Shown here in pieces: positions 8,237-17,082 of a stretch of 64,000 nucleotides of DNA. The notes under the pieces are model-generated. The model ran no database searches and had not been told where the DNA came from. It was given only the letters and a program-made list of their open reading frames with translations. The DNA lies in the NCBI GenBank assembly GCA_047630355.1, contig JBLHXN010000003.1, positions 1 through 64,000 on the forward strand, given 5' to 3'. Within the stretch, counting starts at the first letter, position 1, and every line of letters starts with the position of its first letter. Origin of the DNA: JANQUM01 sp047630355 (lineage in GTDB: Bacteria; Bacteroidota; Bacteroidia; Cytophagales; Spirosomataceae). The translations under genes were made by a program, and so were the position numbers.

Positions 8237-9794
8237 GAGAAAATACATCATAATATTTTCCATTATCGGACTGATAATCATTGTGTTAGATTTGATTAAC
8301 TTCATAAATATTACCACGTCGCTATCCTTTCAACGAGCGAAAGAAGTGGGGGTACGCAAGGCGATTGGAGCAAATAAAATGCAGATAAGCAAACAGTTTT
8401 TTCTGGAATCTGCCTTTGTAACAACGCTTGCGTTTGGCTTAGGTTTTATCCTTTTCAATTTCTTTAAAAGCAACTTCTACGATTTACTCGGTATTGAACT
8501 TTCAGGTGATTTTATTTCCTCTGTACCATTTCTACTTTTGCTTTTCGGAATTTATATTTTCTGTATTTTCTCAACCAGTATTTACCCTTCGGCTTTTCTG
8601 AGTAAGTTCAATCCGGCAAAGGTGTTAAAATCGAATTTTAACATAAAAGTTTCGGGTATCAATATTCGTAAAGTGCTGATTGTCGGGCAGTTTTCCTTGT
8701 CTATCGCCTTATTAATCGGTACGCTTGTCATTTACCAACAGTTTAAATTTATGTTGAATTATGACGTTGGTTTGCAGAAAAAAAATACACTTGTTATGCC
8801 GCTAAACGCTAAGAAAAATAGCCAGTTGTTAGCGTTGAAAAGCGAACTGCAACGCACGGGCGGGTTTCAAGAAATAGGGGTCAGCAATTTCAATTTTTTC
8901 AAAACCTACGGTGGCAGGTATTTCACGAAAAGCCCCGTTAATGAAGAAGAGGTTACGTTAGCGACGATGTCCGTGAATGAATCCTTTTTCAAAATGATGG
9001 GCATTGAATGGACGCAAAAGCCGATTGATGAACCAAGTTTATTGGGCAAAAATGCGGCGATTATCAACGAAACTGCAATGAAAGCTTACGGCTTTGACAA
9101 GGACAATTTCCTCGGTCAACAAATCAGGATTGGCAAGAACTTGAAAGAAGTCACGGGAGTGTTCAAGGACTTTCATTTCATCGGACCGCAAGCCTCCGTC
9201 GAACCCGTCCTGATAAGTTTCTACGCCGAGAATGAAGCCGTTGCTACGGATGAAAGCGTATTTCTATACTTAAAGCTTTCGGATAAAAGCAGCACGCAAT
9301 CGCAAGTGGCACAGGTAAAATCAGTTTACAATAAGTTATTACCCTATGAAACCTTTGAGTTTCACTTTTTAGACGATGCGTATCAGGCTCAGTATATCTC
9401 CGAAAAACGGTTGATGACCTTCGTGGGTTTCTTCTCCGCTCTCGCAATTTTCATCTCTTGTCTGGGGCTGTTCGGTTTGGCGAAATTGAGCATCGAGCAA
9501 AAAACAAAAGAAATTGGTGTACGAAAAGTCCTCGGAGCAAGTATCGCAAATTTGTTCACATTACTTACTACTGACTTCGTAAAACTGGTGATAATATCCA
9601 GTATAATATCCTTGCCAATAGCCTATTATGTAATAGACAAATGGTTGCAAGATTTTACATTACGGATTGACTTACTTTGGGTTTATTTCGCCATCCCATG
9701 CGTTTTGACGATTGTTTTGGCCGCAGTGACCGTCGGTTTTCAATCCATAAAAGCAGGTTTGGCTAACCCCGTAAAGAGCTTGCGGAGTGAGTAG
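8235..9794 (+). pseudogene. N-terminally truncated MacB-type ABC transporter permease
   Basis: The open frame (519 residues, TTG at 8235) begins inside the first FtsX domain (INFINITTS, AKEVGVRKAIGA) and continues through the second periplasmic domain (about residues 170-390) to a complete C-terminal FtsX domain (KTKEIGVRKVLGAS). Full-length Bacteroidota relatives are, from memory, close to 800 residues, with an N-terminal transmembrane helix and MacB periplasmic domain that are absent here. The loss coincides with the T9SS remnant on the other strand, so a deletion joined two unrelated genes. It probably once belonged with the ABC ATPase and TolC genes downstream. A shortened protein could still be made, but a working permease is unlikely. 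Confidence 0.75.
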
Positions 9795-9890
9795 TTCAGA
9801 ATCATTCACAATTTAAAAATGAACACCCGCAACCTTTTTTTTTTAAAATCACATCTATTAATTGAACAACACAAAAACTATATCTCAATT

Positions 9891-10395
9891 ATGAAAAATC
9901 TCTGGCTAATCTCTTTACTCGTCATAGCCAGTTTATTCGCATTTACCGATATTGACACAGGCAAAAATGGTGCTGACGAAAGTAAACTCTACCTGACTAA
10001 AACTTTCCCGGCATCGTCCGTAAAAACGTGGACGTCAACACTTCAGGCGGTAGAATATCGGTGGAAGACTTTACCGGAGACCTGGACACTTCTACTTCTG
10101 GTGGTTCAATTCGGATGAACGGAAACGTAAAAGCTTCTACGAGTAGCGGCGGAATTAGTGCTTCGTTTGAACGTCCGGGAAAGTACATCTCCTTATCAAT
10201 ATCAGCCGGAAACATTGACATTGGCGTGCCAAATGGCAAAGGATACGACCTTGATTTGAGCGAAAATCGCGTTCGTATGGCAAGTTCTTCTAATTTCAGC
10301 GGAACGAAAAAGATGACCGCGTTCAAGGTCGTTTGGACAACGACGGGGCATCGATTAAAGCTCGTGCCAGTTCAGGAAGTGTAAGTTTGAATTGA
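9891..10395 (+). pseudogene. DUF4097-like exported protein with two frameshifts
   Basis: It starts with a signal peptide (MKNLWLISLLVIASLFAFTD) and continues, in a second frame, into a DUF4097-type beta-helical repeat (NTSGGRISVEDFTG, TSTSGGSIRMNG, GNIDIGVPNG). It ends in a third frame with G-A-S-I-K-A-R-A-S-S-G-S-V at the TGA at 10393. Each shift is explained by the loss of one A from an A-run, near 10022 and near 10306. Such proteins are frequent beside Bacteroidota two-component or ABC operons; their function is not established. Confidence 0.75.
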
Positions 10396-10423
10396 TTATT
10401 TTAAAAAATAATATTACCTATTG

Positions 10424-10505
10424 TTGTCAGGCTGAGCCTGTCGAAGCCCACGTAGAACAGGTTAGTCGCAGTACGGAATGCCCTTCGACAAGCTCAGGAT
10501 GACAA
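10424..10505. repeat. REP-like pair of inverted hairpin units
   Basis: Two related palindromic units face each other: GGCTGAGCCTGTCGAAGCC at 10430-10448 and, on the opposite strand, CCTGAGCTTGTCGAAGG at 10482-10498. The outer sequences (TTGTCA / TGACAA) are also complementary, so the whole 82 bases can fold. It lies between the broken DUF4097 gene and the sigma-54 promoter. Confidence 0.7.
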
Positions 10506-10521
10506 TACTTTTATCAATTAT

Positions 10522-10564
10522 AAATGTCCGAAGGTGTACGAATTTCGTCCGCTTTCGGACATTT
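10522..10564 (+). promoter_or_regulatory. inverted repeat upstream of the sigma-54 promoter, candidate enhancer site
   Basis: Eleven-base arms (AAATGTCCGAA at 10522-10532, TTCGGACATTT at 10554-10564) enclose a second partial palindrome (TACGAA-T-TTCGT). The repeat is 51 bases upstream of the GG-N10-GC promoter, a usual place for binding of an NtrC-type activator. It also precedes a run rich in T and could instead be a terminator for the DUF4097 transcript. Confidence 0.45.
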
Positions 10565-10614
10565 TCTTTTTACAATCACTACCTAAATCGCTATTATTGA
10601 GCACTTTAATAGTA

Positions 10615-10629
10615 TGGCACGGCTTTCGC
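10615..10629 (+). promoter_or_regulatory. sigma-54 (-24/-12) promoter
   Basis: TGGCACGGCTTTCGC fits the RpoN consensus TGGCACG-N4-TTGC with one mismatch and keeps the essential GG (10616-10617) and GC (10628-10629) at the exact 10-base spacing. Transcription would begin about 12 bases later, some 45 bases before the ABC ATPase. A sigma-54-dependent regulator is encoded in the same cluster. Confidence 0.65.
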
Positions 10630-10687
10630 CTTGATTATATTAACTAAGTCTTTTATCTAATGTCTTACATCTTTTGTCTTAAATAAA

Positions 10688-11353
10688 ATGATTCAATTAA
10701 ATAACGTCTCTAAATATTATCCTACTAGTTTCGGCAAAACCTACGTGTTGCGTAACATTGACCTCGGTATCAGCAGCGGTGAATTTGTATCAATCATGGG
10801 ACCATCGGGTTCTGGGAAATCCACCCTACTTCACATTTTGGGTTTACTCGAAGAACCGTCTGAAGGCGAGTACCTTTTGATGGACGAACAAGTACACAAA
10901 CTGAGCGAGAAGAAGCGGACACAATTGCACCGAAACGCCATCGGTTTTGTGTTTCAGGCGTATCATTTGATAGATGAACTGACCGTTTACGAAAACATTG
11001 AGACGCCGCTTTTGTACAAAGGAGTGTCTGGTTCAGAACGTAAAAGTAAAGTGGCCGAGATTCTTGATCGTTTTCAAATGGTCGCCAAAAAGGATTTATT
11101 TCCTTCGCAGCTTTCGGGCGGTCAGCAACAATTAGTTGGCGTGGCGAGGGCGTTAGTAGCCGACCCAAAAGTCATTTTCGCTGATGAACCAACCGGAAAT
11201 CTGCACTCCGAACAGTCAGACGAAATCATGCAACTGTTCAAAGAATTAAACGAAAAAGATGGCGTGACCATCGTACAGGTAACACATTCTGAAAAAAACG
11301 CCGCTTACGGTAATAGGATTATTAGACTAAAAGATGGTTGGATTGCTCAGTAA
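10688..11353 (+). CDS. ABC transporter ATP-binding protein, MacB/LolD type
   Basis: A 221-residue cytoplasmic ATPase with Walker A GPSGSGKST near residue 38, a Q-loop in FVFQAYH, the LSGGQQQ signature followed by an unusual L-V-G-V-A-R-A-L, Walker B VIFADEP and the H-loop THS. It belongs to the group that powers MacB-type tripartite exporters or lipoprotein release. The only permease nearby, at 8235-9794, lacks its N-terminal half, and no HlyD-type adaptor is present, so its membrane partner must be elsewhere or lost. It is first in a likely sigma-54-driven operon with TolC, regulator and kinase. Confidence 0.93.
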   Translation: MIQLNNVSKYYPTSFGKTYVLRNIDLGISSGEFVSIMGPSGSGKSTLLHILGLLEEPSEGEYLLMDEQVHKLSEKKRTQLHRNAIGFVFQAYHLIDELTVYENIETPLLYKGVSGSERKSKVAEILDRFQMVAKKDLFPSQLSGGQQQLVGVARALVADPKVIFADEPTGNLHSEQSDEIMQLFKELNEKDGVTIVQVTHSEKNAAYGNRIIRLKDGWIAQ

Positions 11354-11356
11354 CAA

Positions 11357-11470
11357 ATGTACAGAATTTTCAAAGCGAGTCCCTTTCTTGGAAAAATGAC
11401 ACTTGACGAAGATCCACGCAGCCAAATAATGGAAGGAGCAAAACCACAAAAGCTATACAAACACAAATGA
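11357..11470 (+). CDS. small 37-residue ORF between ABC ATPase and TolC
   Basis: An ATG three bases after the ATPase stop opens a 37-codon frame (MYRIFKASPFLGKM…) whose TGA overlaps the TolC ATG as ATGA, the arrangement of translationally coupled genes. The product is basic, has no signal peptide or membrane helix, and is not a family I recognise. It could be a genuine small protein or the leftover tail of a lost adaptor gene. Confidence 0.35.
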   Translation: MYRIFKASPFLGKMTLDEDPRSQIMEGAKPQKLYKHK

Positions 11471-12780
11471 AAAAGTTATTATCTAATTTCACTTACGTCC
11501 TTCTATTAGCGGCGTGTCCGATTTTTATTTCCGCTCAGGAAATGACGTTGGAAGAATGCGTCTCGACCGGTATAAAAAATCACCCGGATTTTCAAACGCA
11601 GCTGTTAGCCGCCGAGGGTGCGGAAGCAGACGTACGAATTGCTAAATCCCAGCAAATGCCACGCCTCAACGTGGAGGTTTACCAAAGCACAAGCGTGGGC
11701 CGGAGCATTGACCGTTTTACCAACGCTTACATTGACCAATTGTATAATTCAACGTTCGCTAACGCCAGTTTTTCTGTTCCAATTTATCAGGGCTTTCAAC
11801 TGAAACACAACATTCGTCAGAACGAATTATTGCGGGAAGCGGCAACGACGGGCATCGAGTCAGCTCGTAACCAATTGACGATCAGAATCGCACAAAATTA
11901 TTTGAGTGTTTTGGCAAGTCAGGAATTAGTAAAAGCCGCCGAACGTCAAGTAGGGTTATCACAAACGCAAGCCGACCGCGTAACGAAGCAAATCGAAGCG
12001 GGTACGGTTGGTCGTCCGGTATTATTACAGTTACAAACCCAAGTAGCCAACGACGAATTTGCCCTCATTTCAGCTCAAAATAATGTAGAAATTGCCCGGT
12101 TGCTGTTGTTTCAATCTATGAATCGTCGTCCCGATAATTCGGTTGATTTCACACCACTCGAAAAAGAAGTGGTTTTGACAAACTTCGACCGCTCTGAATT
12201 TACAACAAGTATTAATCAACTACCCGAAATTAAAAGTCAGGAAATCAGAATTAAGAGTTTTGACAGTCAGTTGCGTTCCGTTAAATCGGATAACCTACCG
12301 AGCTTAGATGCGTTTGCTAACTACGGTTCGTTCTTCGCTTCGTCAAATCCCGAAGAAAACTTCTTTGAGCAATTGAACGGTACCCGAAACGGTTCCGTGA
12401 CTATTGGGCTTACTATTCCAATCTTTGCTTCTTTCCGTACCCGCCCGAGAGCACAAGCGGTATCAGTTCAGAAAAAAGTGGCGGAGAATCAACTGGTAAG
12501 TAACAAATTGCAGCTTACCCAAGCTTTCGAGCAAGCCTTGCAGTCTTACAAAAATGCCGTCAAAAGGTACCAAAATGTTCAAAAGCAGGTCGATATTAAT
12601 CAGGAAAACCTGAACGCAGTTACCAGTCAGGTAGATGCCGGAACGGTCAACGTAGTGGAGTTACTTTTAGCCCGGACGAACTTCGATCGTGCCCAAAATA
12701 ATTTCATTCAAACAAAATACGAACTACTTTTACAAAGAATGTTGCTCGACTTCTACCGCACGGGAGCATTTAATTTTTAA
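11467..12780 (+). CDS. TolC family outer-membrane efflux protein
   Basis: A 437-residue outer-membrane channel component with a signal peptide (to about residue 24, ending ISAQ) followed by E-M-T-L-E-E-C-V, the usual start of TolC repeats in this phylum. Two long alpha-helical coiled-coil repeats follow, including the A-G-T-V motifs near residues 178 and 396. It would form the exit duct for the ABC system encoded upstream. It overlaps the small upstream ORF by four bases, and a short hairpin terminator follows, so the regulator downstream may have its own promoter. Confidence 0.9.
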   Translation: MKKLLSNFTYVLLLAACPIFISAQEMTLEECVSTGIKNHPDFQTQLLAAEGAEADVRIAKSQQMPRLNVEVYQSTSVGRSIDRFTNAYIDQLYNSTFANASFSVPIYQGFQLKHNIRQNELLREAATTGIESARNQLTIRIAQNYLSVLASQELVKAAERQVGLSQTQADRVTKQIEAGTVGRPVLLQLQTQVANDEFALISAQNNVEIARLLLFQSMNRRPDNSVDFTPLEKEVVLTNFDRSEFTTSINQLPEIKSQEIRIKSFDSQLRSVKSDNLPSLDAFANYGSFFASSNPEENFFEQLNGTRNGSVTIGLTIPIFASFRTRPRAQAVSVQKKVAENQLVSNKLQLTQAFEQALQSYKNAVKRYQNVQKQVDINQENLNAVTSQVDAGTVNVVELLLARTNFDRAQNNFIQTKYELLLQRMLLDFYRTGAFNF

Positions 12781-12782
12781 AA

Positions 12783-12810
12783 TTAGTGAGTTGCTCTCAC
12801 TAACTATTTT
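12783..12810 (+). terminator. weak terminator after TolC
   Basis: Eight-base arms TTAGTGAG (12783-12790) and CTCACTAA (12796-12803) are followed by CTATTTTT. A second mini-hairpin (TTCCCG-TAA-CGGGAA, 12815-12829) comes directly after. It could reduce read-through into the regulator gene. Confidence 0.55.
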
Positions 12811-12919
12811 TGGCTTCCCGTAACGGGAAAACGATTGTTTATCACAAATTATGAAATTTAGAAGTTAGGGAAAAGGTCTTTTGTCCTTTGTCTTTACTCT
12901 CTTGTCTAAAAGAAGAAAA

Positions 12920-14254
12920 ATGAATCCATACAAAATACTGATTGTTGACGACGACGTTGACGTACTCAGTGCCGCAAAACTATTACTGAAACGTAATTTT
13001 GAGAAAGTAGAGATTGAAAAGAATCCAGAAAAAATCCCCTTTCTGCTTAATAATTATACGTTCGACCTGATACTTCTCGACATGAATTTCATGCGGGATG
13101 TGAATACAGGGAAAGAAGGTTTTGAATGGCTGGACAAAGTATTAGACTTGAACCCAAAGCAAAAGGTAATCCTCTTCACAGCGTACGGAGACGTAGAAAT
13201 GGCGGTGAGAGCAATCAAGTCAGGAGCAACAGATTTTGTACTAAAACCGTGGGAAAATGATAAACTTTTAGCTACTATTCTAACCGCTCTCGGAAAGAAA
13301 GAAGAAGTAACGGAGGAGGAAACCGCCGAAGATTGGAAAAGAGACATAATCGGCAACTCTGAAGCGATGCAAAAGGTATTCGATACCATTGAACGAGTTG
13401 CTCAAACAGATGCCAATATTCTTATTCTAGGTGAAAACGGAACGGGAAAAGACTTGGTTGCCAAAGCCATTCACCGACTGTCAAACCGTTCGGAGAAACC
13501 TTACGTGCAGGCAGATTTAGGAGCGGTAAGCGAAACCCTTTTTGAAAGCGAACTTTTCGGACACAAAAAAGGAGCTTTTACCGATGCCAAAGAAGACCGC
13601 ATCGGGCGTTTTGAAGAAGCCGACGGCGGAACTATTTTTCTCGATGAAATTGGTAATATACCAATGACGCTCCAATCTAAATTACTGACCGTTATCCAAA
13701 ACCGGACCGTCACGCAGGTGGGCAGCAATAAACAGAAAAATATTGATGTCCGCTTGATTACAGCAACTAACGAACCGATCTACGACCGCGTGCAAGAACG
13801 TTCTTTCCGTCAGGATTTACTCTTCAGAATCAACACCATCGAAATCCATTTGCCGCCACTCCGCGACCGGAGTAATGATATTGTATTGATTGCCGAACAC
13901 TTTCTGAACGTTTACAGGAAGAAATATAATCGCAAAATTACGGGAATAAGTGCCGCTTTGGCAAAGAAGCTAATGCACTACCCGTGGCCGGGAAACGTGC
14001 GGGAACTGCAACACGCCATTGAGCGGGCGGTAATTATGACCCAAAATACTTCGCTAATACCCGAAGACTTCTTTATCGGAAACAACCAGCAGCAATCCAC
14101 CACTTTTGAGGAGACCTTTCAGTTAGAAGAAATGGAGAAGCAGTTGGTCATAAAAACCATGAAAAAATTCAGCGGAAACATCACCGAAGCCGCCAAAGAA
14201 ATGGGCATCAGCCGTCAGGCTCTTTACCGAAGAATTGAGAAATATGGATTATAA
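12920..14254 (+). CDS. sigma-54-dependent NtrC-family response regulator
   Basis: A 444-residue regulator in three parts. The receiver domain (about 1-125) has the acidic triad D9-D10-D11, phospho-acceptor Asp in LLDMNF and Lys in LKPW. The AAA+ sigma-54 activation domain has Walker A GENGTGKD near 170, ELFGHKKGAFTDA (the GAFTGA loop with Asp for Gly, frequent in Bacteroidota) and Walker B GGTIFLDE. The C-terminus is a Fis-type helix-turn-helix (EAAKEMGISRQALYRR). I start at the ATG at 12920; a 13-residue extension to 12881 is not domain-like. The partner kinase follows. It probably activates the sigma-54 promoter at 10615. Confidence 0.93.
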   Translation: MNPYKILIVDDDVDVLSAAKLLLKRNFEKVEIEKNPEKIPFLLNNYTFDLILLDMNFMRDVNTGKEGFEWLDKVLDLNPKQKVILFTAYGDVEMAVRAIKSGATDFVLKPWENDKLLATILTALGKKEEVTEEETAEDWKRDIIGNSEAMQKVFDTIERVAQTDANILILGENGTGKDLVAKAIHRLSNRSEKPYVQADLGAVSETLFESELFGHKKGAFTDAKEDRIGRFEEADGGTIFLDEIGNIPMTLQSKLLTVIQNRTVTQVGSNKQKNIDVRLITATNEPIYDRVQERSFRQDLLFRINTIEIHLPPLRDRSNDIVLIAEHFLNVYRKKYNRKITGISAALAKKLMHYPWPGNVRELQHAIERAVIMTQNTSLIPEDFFIGNNQQQSTTFEETFQLEEMEKQLVIKTMKKFSGNITEAAKEMGISRQALYRRIEKYGL

Positions 14255-14335
14255 AATCTTTATAAAAGAGTCTTCCCAAAAGAATAACCCTGCCTACGGA
14301 GGAGGGAAGGGTGGGGTTCATTTTCAAAACCCTGT

Positions 14336-15655
14336 ATGAAAAACTTCGCCATTGGCATTATGTATCGTGTGGGAGTGCTGACGCTGACTTGCTTTGGGTT
14401 AGCGTGGAGTATTTTGCAGGAACAATGGCCAATCACTATTTTCATCCTGCTTGTATTGTCCGTTCAGGTAAGCAGCATTTACGTCTATTTAGTAAGTATC
14501 AACCGCAAACTTACCTCCTTTTTAGAGGCTATTCGCTACGAAGATTTCGCCATATCTTTCCGTGCCGATAATGGTTTAGGAGCAAGCTTTCGGGATTTGA
14601 ATAATCAATTCAATGAAGTAGTTCAGAGCTTCCGAAAAGTACGGGCAGAACGGGAAGCCAACCTGCATTTTATCAACGCCATTGTACAGCAAATCAGCGT
14701 CGGGATATTGTCTTACGATACATCGGGAAATATTGAAATTGCGAATCAGGCGACTAATAAACTGCTGAATATTTATCGTTTACGTAAACTAGATGACATT
14801 AAACAGCACGCTCCGGTTATTTACGAAAAGCTAACCGAACTGAAATCAGGAAAAGGAGCGTTGGTAAATTTAGACGGAAACGAATTATCGCTGAACGCCA
14901 CCGACATTCAACTTCGTGGAAAAATGGTGCGGCTGGTTTCCATTCAAAACATCCGTTCGGAACTGCAATTGCGGGAATTGGAAGCGTGGCAGAACCTGAC
15001 GAAAGTCCTTCGCCACGAAATAATGAATTCCATCACACCGATTGTCTCGCTCATCGGAACGATGAAAATTATTGTGGATAACGAAATTGAAGTCCACGAC
15101 GACCAATCAAAAGAATCCGTCGAAGACTTGCAGGAAGCTCTTAAAACCATTGAAAAACGGGGCAACGGCGTAATGGATTTTGTGAACGCCTACCGTGATT
15201 TCACCACCATTCCGAAACCAAATAAACAGTATCTAACCATCAACGAGTTGCTTGAATCTACCATCGCCCTGACTTCTCCCGAATTAGAAAAAGTAGACGT
15301 TGATTTTGAGATAGAAATTGAGGGAGACTTCTCCGTCTTTGCAGATCCATCTCTGATGGAGCAAGTATTAATTAACCTTATCAAAAACGCCTCCGAAGCC
15401 CGTTCAAAAGAAAACTCACGTGTTGAATTAAAAGCGTACCAAACAAACGAGCGGTGCATTATTGAGGTAGAAGACAACGGCATGGGCATCGAAAACGAGG
15501 CGTTGAGCAAAGTATTTATTCCGTTTTTTACCACTAAAAAAGCGGGTTCAGGAATTGGTCTGAGCCTTTCCCGCCAAATTGTGCAAATGCACGGCGGCGA
15601 AATCACCGTAAAATCCGAAATCAATAAAGGGACTACGTTTAGGATTGTGCTGTGA
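14336..15655 (+). CDS. sensor histidine kinase, partner of the sigma-54 regulator
   Basis: A 439-residue membrane kinase with two N-terminal transmembrane helices (about 8-24 and 31-52) separated by almost no periplasmic loop, so it probably senses a membrane or cytoplasmic signal. A HAMP/PAS-like region (about 100-190) precedes the phospho-accepting His in LRHEIMNSI. The N-box LINLIKNA, G1 EDNGMGI, F-box FIPFFTT and G2 GSGIGLSLS of the ATPase domain are all present. It lies 81 bases after the regulator. Its stop lies just before the MFS gene. Confidence 0.92.
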   Translation: MKNFAIGIMYRVGVLTLTCFGLAWSILQEQWPITIFILLVLSVQVSSIYVYLVSINRKLTSFLEAIRYEDFAISFRADNGLGASFRDLNNQFNEVVQSFRKVRAEREANLHFINAIVQQISVGILSYDTSGNIEIANQATNKLLNIYRLRKLDDIKQHAPVIYEKLTELKSGKGALVNLDGNELSLNATDIQLRGKMVRLVSIQNIRSELQLRELEAWQNLTKVLRHEIMNSITPIVSLIGTMKIIVDNEIEVHDDQSKESVEDLQEALKTIEKRGNGVMDFVNAYRDFTTIPKPNKQYLTINELLESTIALTSPELEKVDVDFEIEIEGDFSVFADPSLMEQVLINLIKNASEARSKENSRVELKAYQTNERCIIEVEDNGMGIENEALSKVFIPFFTTKKAGSGIGLSLSRQIVQMHGGEITVKSEINKGTTFRIVL

Positions 15656-15723
15656 AAGATTTAAACTTAAATGCCGTCAAATATGTAGTAAGGCAGTCGG
15701 ACAAAACCGGTTTATATTGCCAT

Positions 15724-16914
15724 ATGACTACCAAAGAAAAACTCCTTTTACTCGTTTTAGCCTGTGTTAATTTCACGCACATCGTTGATTTCATGATTCT
15801 GATGCCGCTCGGCCCGCAGCTCATGACCATTTTCAATATCAAACCGTATCAATTCGGAATTGTGGTTTCGGCGTACGGTTTTGCGGCGGCAGTTTCGGGG
15901 TTTACCCTCGCTTTTTTCGCTGATAAATTTGACCGGAAAAATTTGCTATTAATGGCGTACATCGGTTTTGTGGCAGGAACATTTGCCTGTGCGTTATCTC
16001 CTTCTTACGAATGGCTGATTGCAGCCCGAATTGTTTCGGGAATATTTGGGGGCTTGATTGGCTCGCAGGTGCTTTCCATTGTCGCAGATAAATTCGATTA
16101 CGAACGCCGGGGTTCCGCCATGAGTATTATCATGACGGCATTCTCAGTAGCATCCGTAGTTGGAGTTCCAGGCGGATTGTACCTCGCGAATATGTTCAAC
16201 TGGCACGCTCCGTTTTACACCGTTGGTGGGTTGGGAATAATTGTGATTGGTCTTATCTTTTTCTTCGTTCCGCAAGTCAACGAGCATTTAGCCACTAAAC
16301 AACCCAAACGCAATCCATTTGCGGTAATAACGGATATCCTGAAAACCCCCAATCAGCTTTGGGCGTTGGCGTTATCAACGGTTATCATGCTCGGGCATTT
16401 CAGTATCATTCCGTACATTGCCCCTACCCTCGTGAGCAATATTGGGTACAGTCAGGATGATATTTATTTGATTTATCTCATTGGTGGAGCATTGACCATT
16501 TTCTCCGCTCCCATCGTGGGGAAATTAGCGGACAGAAAAGGAAAATATCCCGTTTTCGTGACGTTTGCGTTGTTATCCATGATTCCAATCTGGCTGCTAA
16601 CCAACTTAGTGCCAACGCCCGTTTACGTGGTGTTAATAATTTCGGGGTTGTTCTTCATTTTCACCAACGGTCGCATTATTCCAACGCAAGCGATGGTTTC
16701 GTCGGTAGTTACGCCGCAACAACGGGGCGGTTTTATGGCGATAAATTCGTCTGTTCAATTATTGGCTCAGGCAATTGCTACAAGTATCGGCGGAGCAATA
16801 ATTATTCAGGAAAAAAGCGGCTACATGGCACACTACAACTGGGTCGGTTATTACGCGATGTTCATGCTCTTTATTAGTATTTTTATTGCGAAAAAAGTGA
16901 AGGCTGTTTCGTAA
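15724..16914 (+). CDS. MFS transporter, drug/arabinose-efflux type
   Basis: About 396 residues with the twelve-helix profile of the major facilitator superfamily, beginning at M-T-T-K-E-K and a first helix with the conserved D-F-M-I-L-M-P-L-G-P segment of DHA1-type exporters. The loop 2-3 motif appears as F-A-D-K-F-D-R-K. The open frame extends upstream to a GTG at 15652 that overlaps the kinase stop, but those 24 residues are polar and atypical, so I prefer the ATG at 15724. The substrate is unknown; position after an efflux-type two-component operon suggests co-expression. A strong hairpin follows. Confidence 0.88.
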   Translation: MTTKEKLLLLVLACVNFTHIVDFMILMPLGPQLMTIFNIKPYQFGIVVSAYGFAAAVSGFTLAFFADKFDRKNLLLMAYIGFVAGTFACALSPSYEWLIAARIVSGIFGGLIGSQVLSIVADKFDYERRGSAMSIIMTAFSVASVVGVPGGLYLANMFNWHAPFYTVGGLGIIVIGLIFFFVPQVNEHLATKQPKRNPFAVITDILKTPNQLWALALSTVIMLGHFSIIPYIAPTLVSNIGYSQDDIYLIYLIGGALTIFSAPIVGKLADRKGKYPVFVTFALLSMIPIWLLTNLVPTPVYVVLIISGLFFIFTNGRIIPTQAMVSSVVTPQQRGGFMAINSSVQLLAQAIATSIGGAIIIQEKSGYMAHYNWVGYYAMFMLFISIFIAKKVKAVS

Positions 16915-16917
16915 ATA

Positions 16918-16953
16918 TCTACCGTTGTCAGTGAAGACACTGACAACGGTAGA
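16918..16953 (+). terminator. strong hairpin after the MFS gene
   Basis: A perfect 16-bp stem (16918-16933 with 16938-16953, loop AAGA) starts four bases after the MFS stop. It ends transcription of the sigma-54 cluster. No long T-run follows. Confidence 0.7.
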
Positions 16954-16960
16954 AGTTTCT

Positions 16961-17075
16961 GCCTTCGGCTACGCTCAGGCATCGAAAAAGTGATTATGTT
17001 CAAGCATTGGGAAAATGGCTAACTACACAAAGGCCTCGGAGATATACTCCGGTGATTGAGCGGAGCCGAAATCAC
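16961..17075. repeat. two REP-like hairpins sharing the TGAGC-N4-CGAA core
   Basis: At 16961-16980 the minus strand reads CCTGAGCGTAGCCGAAGGC. At 17052-17075 the plus strand reads GTGATTGAGCGGAGCCGAAAT and so on. The core is common but the flanking stems differ and stay self-complementary (CCT/AGG and GTGATT/AATCAC). Both fall between the MFS gene and the convergent iron-sulphur gene. Confidence 0.55.
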
Positions 17076-17082
17076 GGAAAAA

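Noticed and set aside
9891..10395. Programmed ribosomal frameshifting in the DUF4097 gene
   Set aside because: Two shifts would be needed, neither has a typical slippery heptamer with downstream structure, and similar one-base losses occur in unrelated genes.
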